From positions 5,174-15,293 of the forward strand of contig NZ_MOMC01000036.1 of assembly GCF_001983105.1 (NCBI RefSeq): a stretch of DNA of 10,120 bases, written 5' to 3'. The stretch comes from Pseudofrankia asymbiotica. GTDB taxonomy: Bacteria > Actinomycetota > Actinomycetes > Frankiales > Frankiaceae. A program made the translations under genes and the position numbers. Below the pieces are notes generated by a model. The model was not told the DNA's origin and did no database searches. It saw nothing but the letters and a program-made list of their open reading frames with translations. How positions within the stretch are numbered: position 1 is the first letter of the stretch; every line of letters starts with the position of its first letter. This document shows, in pieces, positions 6,140 through 10,120 of the stretch.

Positions 6140-6862
6140 TTACCGGCTCCTTCCTGGTGATCCATCGGGCAGGATCGCCGCGGTGGCCGCGGCGGCCGAG
6201 GCCGCGTCGGCCGGGGTGTTCGCCGGGCGCAGGTAACGCGCCGGGTTACCGACCCAGACCTCCCTGTCCCCGACGTCGCGCAGGACGACGGCGCCCATGC
6301 CCACCGTCGACCAGGCGCCGACACGCAGGTTCTCCCGGACCAGCGCGCCGGCGCCCAGGTACGCCCCGGCGCCGATCCGCACCCCGCCGGCGAGGCTGAC
6401 CGACGCGCACACGGTCGCGTAGTCCTCGACCAGGTCGTCGTGGGTAAGCACCGCGTTCGGCATCACCACGGCGTGGCGGCCGAGGCGTACCGACGCGGTG
6501 AGCACGACGCCGGCGAGCAGCACGCAGCCCTGGCCGACCTCGCAGGACGCGTCGACGCTCGCCGCCGGGTGGACGACGGTCGCGTACCGCTCCGCCGCCA
6601 CGCCCGCCTCGGTGAGGCGTCGAGCCAGCCGCGCCCGAACCCACCCCGGGCCGGGGCAGAGCACGATCCGCGCCTCGCCGACGGTGTCGAGCGCGTCCAG
6701 CCCGCCGAGCACCGGCAGGCCGTCGACCACCGTCCCCCACCGGTCGGGGTTGTCGTCGACGAAGCCCACCACGTCGTACCTGCCGGTGGCTCGGGCGGCC
6801 CCGGCGGTCTCCCTGGCCAGGCCCGACGCCGCGACCAGGACCACCCGCTCGGTCGCCGGCAC
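6140..6862 (-). CDS. PglD/NeuD-type sugar acyltransferase (left-handed beta-helix)
   Basis: Predicted acetyl- or acyl-CoA-dependent transferase acting on a sugar or nucleotide sugar. The 240 residues have the two-domain plan of PglD/NeuD. An N-terminal Rossmann-like substrate domain includes VVLVAASGLARE at 7-18 and VVGFVDDNPDRWG at 31-43. From HPAAS at about 98 follows a hexapeptide-repeat left-handed beta-helix, ending in VGMGAVVLRDV and the family's WVGNPARYL (about 203-211). His141 in the THDD turn matches the position of the family's catalytic base. An Ala-rich tail of about 28 residues has no family counterpart. GTG 6862 follows the preceding gene's TAG directly, with no gap and no clear ribosome site, so translation is probably coupled. 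It is the last gene of the four-gene operon. The substrate and acyl group are not deducible. Confidence 0.9.
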   Translation of the reverse strand: MPATERVVLVAASGLARETAGAARATGRYDVVGFVDDNPDRWGTVVDGLPVLGGLDALDTVGEARIVLCPGPGWVRARLARRLTEAGVAAERYATVVHPAASVDASCEVGQGCVLLAGVVLTASVRLGRHAVVMPNAVLTHDDLVEDYATVCASVSLAGGVRIGAGAYLGAGALVRENLRVGAWSTVGMGAVVLRDVGDREVWVGNPARYLRPANTPADAASAAAATAAILPDGSPGRSR

Positions 6863-7807
6863 CTAGCCGGTCCGGGCGCGAGTGCGCGCGAGGTAGTCGT
6901 CGACGGCCTGGTCACGCCTGTCCGGGGCAGCCGCGACCGTCCGCCGCAACGCGATCACGTTGTCGTTGGTGACGACCTGGTCGACCCTGCTCAGCAGGCC
7001 CTCCAGCTGGAGGCTCGCGATCGGAAGCCGCACCACCGGCAGGAGGTTGTTCGTCGGCAGCGCCCGCCGGTCGTCGGCCAGCATCACCAGCTTGTTCGCC
7101 GGGACCGCCGGGTCCCAGCGGTAGACGAGCGCGACCTGCGTGTCCCCGTCGAGCAGGGACCGGATCGTCCCCGGCCCGCCGTCGTCGAGCGCCTTGGCCC
7201 GGGCGAAGTTCGCTCCATACGTGTCGCGCAGCGCCGACACGGCCGACCCGCCGCCTGGGGCACCCAGGGTCAGGGCCCCGGCCACGTCCGGCGCCGCCAG
7301 CCCCGACAGGTTGGTGAGGTGGAGCTTCGCCGCCGTCGCCTCGGTGACGGCGAAGGCCGGCGAGCGCCCGGCGGGAGCGGTCGGATACGCGATCAGCCCT
7401 CGCTGGGTGAGCGCCGTGAACAGGCCCTGCACCGACGCGGCGGTCGAGGTGGTCGCCGGCGCGGTCTGCACCGCCGCGCCGGGCTGGTCGGCCAGCCCGG
7501 CCCGCAGGTCGTCGAGATAGTCGGGGGCGACGTCGACGGTGCCCTGTTCCAGGGCCCACATGAGCTGCTCATGGTTGTCGACGAGGCGGATGGACACGTC
7601 GTAGCCCGCGTCGCGCAGTGCGTGCGCGTACAGGTCGGCGACGAGGGAGGTGTCGGGTGCGGAGGTCGAGCCGACCACGATCCTCGGCGTGGCCGGACCG
7701 CCTCCGCCACCGGTCGCCACGATGCCGATGACGACTCCCGCCGTGGCGACACACAGCGCGGTCACGATCGCGCCGATCGTCCAGGCCCTGCCGCGTGGCA
7801 GCCTCAC
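6863..7807 (-). CDS. Membrane-anchored QAT/OpuAC-type substrate-binding-domain protein
   Basis: The sequence resembles the binding proteins of glycine-betaine/choline-type ABC importers. From GTG 7807 it has 314 residues. A short basic start and one hydrophobic segment (about 9-32, rich in Ala/Val/Ile) lead to a Gly run and then the binding domain. The domain shows IVVGSTSAPDTSLVADLYAHAL and LEQGTVDVAPDYLDDL in lobe one. It also has the typical GDTQVALVYRWDPA and VMLADDRRALPTNNLLPVVR blocks. There is no lipobox, so it is probably an uncleaved signal anchor with an extracellular domain. GTG 7807 is preferred over ATG 7849: it overlaps the methyltransferase TGA as GTGA and has GGAGGG 9 nt upstream. 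No permease or ATPase gene is in the window. Whether it still binds quaternary amines, or has been recruited to glycan export or decoration, is unknown. Confidence 0.82.
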   Translation of the reverse strand: MRLPRGRAWTIGAIVTALCVATAGVVIGIVATGGGGGPATPRIVVGSTSAPDTSLVADLYAHALRDAGYDVSIRLVDNHEQLMWALEQGTVDVAPDYLDDLRAGLADQPGAAVQTAPATTSTAASVQGLFTALTQRGLIAYPTAPAGRSPAFAVTEATAAKLHLTNLSGLAAPDVAGALTLGAPGGGSAVSALRDTYGANFARAKALDDGGPGTIRSLLDGDTQVALVYRWDPAVPANKLVMLADDRRALPTNNLLPVVRLPIASLQLEGLLSRVDQVVTNDNVIALRRTVAAAPDRRDQAVDDYLARTRARTG

Positions 7808-8559
7808 CGGCCCGCGCCCTCCGCGCCCTCGAGGCCCTCGGCGCGCCATGACCCGGCCGGCGGCGCCCCCGGCGGGGCCGGGGACTTCTCCGAACGGACG
7901 GCGATCAACGACTTCGTCAACGGCCCGGTCCGCTCCTCGAGGAGCTCGGAGTCGGGGAAGTAGGCCTTCAGCTCGGTCCGGCCGATCAGTTCGGTCGACA
8001 TCGTCGCCCGCAGTGCGTCGTCCCGGTTCGGCGACTTCGTGTGGGCCAGCGGCCAGCGCTGGGCGATGGACGCCCGTGCCGCCACCGGCAGGAACTGGAA
8101 GCCGGGAAACAGCCAGTGCGGCTCGAGCGGGAAGTACCGGTTCGGTGTCTGCACCCAGTGCAGCGGCGCCAGCTGCTGGGCGACCTCCGCGAACGCCTGC
8201 CGCTTGGCGTGCCCACCGACGTGCTCGAGGACCGAGTTGGAGAACACCAGGTCGAAGGTGTCGGCCCGGACCTCGACCGGCGGGTCGCAGGCGTCACCGA
8301 GGACGACGGTGATGCCGTCCGGTACCGCCGGGGCGTGCGCCGCCTGGTCCGGCACGTCCAGGTTCACCACGACGACGTGGGCGGGACGGCGGTCCAACCG
8401 CGTCCAGAACTGCACGGTCCCGCCGAGGTCGAGCACGCGCATGTCGTCGATGCCCGGGAAGTACGCGCGCACCCGTTCCCATCGCTGCTCACGGCTGCGC
8501 GCGCCGAACGAGTTCGGTGACTCGACCAGGCGTCCGCGAACCTTGCCAGCGAGACTCAT
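7804..8559 (-). CDS. Class I SAM-dependent methyltransferase
   Basis: Predicted soluble methyltransferase of the broad type-11 group. Its 251 residues include motif I VLDLGG (42-47), which is the SAM-binding loop. An acidic residue at the end of strand 2 (Asp68 in NLDV), GDACDPP (88-94) and FDLVFSNSVLEHV (102-114) follow. The aromatic stretch QTPNRYFPLEPHWLFPGFQFLP (137-158) recurs in methyltransferases of polysaccharide clusters. The last 25 residues are Pro/Gly/Ala/Glu-rich and probably disordered; they also host the ribosome site of the next gene. The ATG at 8559 overlaps the glycosyltransferase TGA as ATGA, and its own TGA overlaps the next GTG as GTGA. Sitting directly behind a glycosyltransferase, it most likely methylates a sugar or glycan, but the acceptor cannot be read from sequence. 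Confidence 0.9.
   Translation of the reverse strand: MSLAGKVRGRLVESPNSFGARSREQRWERVRAYFPGIDDMRVLDLGGTVQFWTRLDRRPAHVVVVNLDVPDQAAHAPAVPDGITVVLGDACDPPVEVRADTFDLVFSNSVLEHVGGHAKRQAFAEVAQQLAPLHWVQTPNRYFPLEPHWLFPGFQFLPVAARASIAQRWPLAHTKSPNRDDALRATMSTELIGRTELKAYFPDSELLEERTGPLTKSLIAVRSEKSPAPPGAPPAGSWRAEGLEGAEGAGR
7817..7822 (-). promoter_or_regulatory. Ribosome binding site that decides the binding-protein start
   Basis: GGAGGG on the minus strand, 9 nt before GTG 7807, embedded in the last codons of the methyltransferase gene. The alternative ATG at 7849 has no comparable site. Confidence 0.65.
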
Positions 8560-9956
8560 GGCATGACCGCCTCGCCGCAGGTGCCGTCGGCGAGCCGGGC
8601 GCGCTCGGCGCTCTGGACCGCACCGATGGTCGGGATGTCGAGGTCGCGCTGGGCGGGTGGGTGGACCGCGGCGACCCGGCCCGGGGTCGCCTGCTCGATG
8701 ACGAGATGGCGGGCGACGGGCCGGACGGGAACGGCGGGGCTCGGCTCGGGGACCGCCGGGTAGGCGCGCTTCGCCAGGCCGTGCACCCGGTCGTACACGT
8801 CGACGTAGGCCCTGGCCTGCGCGGACCAGTCGAGGACCTCGACAGCCCGGCGCCGGCCCAGCTCGCCCAGCTCCCGCCGGCGGTCTGGGTCGTCGATCAC
8901 GTCAGAGATCGCGGTGGCGAACCCCAGCAGGTCACCCGGCTCGACGTACACCGCGGCCTCCAGCGCCGAGACGCGCGTCTCGACGAGGTCGAAGGTCACC
9001 ACCGGCAGCTGGTGCGCCATGTACTCCATGATCTTGTTCATCGTGGAGAAGTTGTTCAGCTCGTTGAGCGGGTCGGGCCCGACGCCGACCGCCGCGGTCG
9101 ACAGGTAGTCGCGGATCATCTCCGAGTCGGCCCGGCCGGTGAACGTCACGTAGTCGTCGAGCCCGAGCTCGGTCGACAGGGCCCTGAGCTCCTCCAGGCA
9201 GTCACCGAAGCCGAGCAGCGCGGCACCGACGTCCGTGCGGCCGAACTTGTGCACGATGATGTCCATCGCCCGCAGGACCACGTCCACGCCGTCCTGCGGC
9301 CCCATGATGCCCAGGTAGCAGATGAGGTGCTCGCGCCCGCGCCGAAGCTCCGGCCGTTCCGGCCCCGGTTTCATACGGGTGGTGTCGGGCCCGCTACGCA
9401 CCACCGTCGTGTTCTCCAGGGTGCGGTGGCCGCGCCGGATCGCGATCGCCCGGTAGGACTCGTTCGTCGAAATCACCTGGTGCGCGGCTCGGTATGTCAG
9501 CCGCTCAAGCCCCAGCAGCACCTTGAAGATCTTCTTCGATGGCTTCGCGAACCGTGCCAGGTAGATCTCCGGGCACAGGTCGTGCTGGTCATAGACGAAG
9601 CGCACGCCGAAGGGGCGGAACAACAGCGCCAGCGGGGCGTATGTGTCAGGCGGGTTGCAGGCCTGTATCGCCGAGAACGGGCGGGTCGCGAACAGCCGGA
9701 ACGCCAGGAACGCCACACGGAACCAGCAGTAGATGAACTCGTTCAGATAGCCGAGGAATCCGCTCGCCTGGGCCGGCGGCTCATATTTGTAGATCCAGAC
9801 TCCGTCGAGCAGTTCTTTCGGGGGATCTCCGGGTCCCTTTGGGCAGATGACGGAGACCTCGTACCCGACCTTCACCAGGGCCTGGCATTCAAGCCATACC
9901 CGGCGGTCCAGCGGAACCGGAAGATTTTGAACAATAATCAGGACATGCTTGCGCAC
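8556..9956 (-). CDS. GT4-family glycosyltransferase
   Basis: Predicted cytoplasmic-face retaining glycosyltransferase with the GT-B fold, adding a sugar to a lipid-linked or growing polysaccharide. The 466-residue protein opens with VLIIVQNLPVPLDRRVWLECQAL, the N-terminal donor/acceptor loop of this subgroup. FVYDQHDLCPEIY (120-132) is a subgroup signature. The C-terminal domain has ICYLGIMGPQDGVD (212-225), then FTGR, and STMNKIMEYMAHQLPVVTFDLVETRVS (304-330), which holds the acidic residue of the donor-binding region (Glu311). A hydrophobic stretch at about 76-92 may rest on the membrane. Residues after about 395 form a Pro/Ala-rich tail not expected in the family. The start is GTG 9956, with GGGGGGAG 10 nt upstream. 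It is the first gene of the four-gene operon and overlaps the methyltransferase start as ATGA. The donor sugar is unknown; UDP-xylose, UDP-glucuronate, UDP-galactose and dTDP-sugars are all made nearby. Confidence 0.93.
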   Translation of the reverse strand: MRKHVLIIVQNLPVPLDRRVWLECQALVKVGYEVSVICPKGPGDPPKELLDGVWIYKYEPPAQASGFLGYLNEFIYCWFRVAFLAFRLFATRPFSAIQACNPPDTYAPLALLFRPFGVRFVYDQHDLCPEIYLARFAKPSKKIFKVLLGLERLTYRAAHQVISTNESYRAIAIRRGHRTLENTTVVRSGPDTTRMKPGPERPELRRGREHLICYLGIMGPQDGVDVVLRAMDIIVHKFGRTDVGAALLGFGDCLEELRALSTELGLDDYVTFTGRADSEMIRDYLSTAAVGVGPDPLNELNNFSTMNKIMEYMAHQLPVVTFDLVETRVSALEAAVYVEPGDLLGFATAISDVIDDPDRRRELGELGRRRAVEVLDWSAQARAYVDVYDRVHGLAKRAYPAVPEPSPAVPVRPVARHLVIEQATPGRVAAVHPPAQRDLDIPTIGAVQSAERARLADGTCGEAVMP

Positions 9957-10035
9957 AATGCCACTGCTCCCCCCGTAGGTGGCGATGCTACGCCTCCGAC
10001 GTCCCAGCGACCGACAATCCCCCTAAATTTCTATT

Positions 10036-10059
10036 CAGTCTGACCGTCTGGTCTGACTG
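10036..10059. promoter_or_regulatory. Imperfect 24-bp palindrome, candidate operator
   Basis: Arms CAGTC-T-GACC and GGTC-T-GACTG pair at 9 of 10 positions around GTCT; the only mismatch is T/T. It lies 80 nt upstream of the glycosyltransferase start and next to the AT-rich patch, a position typical of an operator. Confidence 0.45.
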
Positions 10060-10088
10060 GTGGCCTTGTCTGGCCAGTTGCCGGTGCG

Positions 10089-10116
10089 CCTGGTCGCCCA
10101 CTTCTGGGTGACCCGG
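10089..10116. terminator. Hairpin near the right edge, possible terminator
   Basis: 9-bp stem GGTCGCCCA / TGGGTGACC (one G-T wobble) around a CTTC loop, plus two outer G-C pairs past one mismatch. It could end a transcript coming from the right on the minus strand. Without the flanking sequence its direction is not known. Confidence 0.35.
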
Positions 10117-10120
10117 GGGC

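Larger units (their letters stand above)
9957..10120. other. Upstream region of the glycosyltransferase operon (right edge)
   Basis: No gene is visible. It contains the ribosome site GGGGGGAG (9967-9974, minus), the most AT-rich patch of the window (10024-10036), a 24-bp imperfect palindrome (10036-10059), and a strong hairpin near the edge (10089-10116). The operon promoter should lie here, but no clear -10/-35 pair on the minus strand was found. Confidence 0.6.

Noticed and set aside
6440..7963. 507-codon plus-strand open frame across the acyltransferase and binding-protein genes
   Set aside because: Arg/Gly/His-rich translation without motifs, antisense to three genes with recognisable domains.
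8517..10043. 508-codon plus-strand open frame across the glycosyltransferase
   Set aside because: Antisense to a well-supported GT4 gene; composition is typical of a reverse-strand shadow at this GC content.
1..10120. CRISPR array, tRNA/rRNA genes, insertion sequence, toxin-antitoxin pair or phage-defence genes
   Set aside because: No spaced direct repeats of CRISPR size, no tRNA T-loop in a cloverleaf context, and no transposase or defence motifs in any plausible reading frame.

Overview
The window is very GC-rich (about 70%), uses GTG starts heavily, has few A/T-ending codons and packs genes with 4-nt stop/start overlaps. This points to a high-GC actinomycete. A Frankia- or Streptomyces-like organism is plausible, but the genus is an inference and cannot be fixed from the sequence. 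Every confident gene except an SGNH-hydrolase lipoprotein and a binding-protein-like membrane protein is a known type of surface-polysaccharide or nucleotide-sugar gene, so this looks like part of an exopolysaccharide or glycan locus.

Layout. (1) 1-3343, minus strand: a nucleotide-sugar block transcribed right to left. It holds a UDP-glucuronate decarboxylase (UDP-xylose synthase), a 350-nt gap with repeats and hairpins, UDP-glucose 4-epimerase (galE), and a UDP-glucose 6-dehydrogenase. The last two overlap by GTGA, and the dehydrogenase runs off the left edge. (2) 3344-4024: a 680-nt divergent intergenic region rich in perfect inverted repeats. (3) 4025-4888, plus strand: rmlA (glucose-1-phosphate thymidylyltransferase), followed by a strong hairpin. 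(4) 5018-5956, plus strand: a secreted SGNH/GDSL-hydrolase lipoprotein that may be translated from a leaderless mRNA. (5) 5957-6139: a convergent gap with candidate terminators. (6) 6140-9956, minus strand: a tightly coupled four-gene operon, in transcription order a GT4 glycosyltransferase, a SAM methyltransferase, a membrane-anchored protein with an osmoprotectant (QAT/OpuAC-type) substrate-binding domain, and a PglD/NeuD-type hexapeptide acyltransferase. (7) 9957-10120: an intergenic region with a large imperfect palindrome and a second hairpin.

How the parts may work together. UDP-glucose is the common precursor. GalE gives UDP-galactose, Ugd gives UDP-glucuronate, and the decarboxylase converts that to UDP-xylose. 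RmlA gives dTDP-glucose. The glycosyltransferase would use such donors, and the methyltransferase and acyltransferase could decorate the glycan. The SGNH lipoprotein could remove acyl groups outside the membrane. The least expected element is the QAT-type binding protein without any ABC permease or ATPase gene in view. It is translationally coupled between a methyltransferase and an acyltransferase, and it is the best candidate here for something undescribed.
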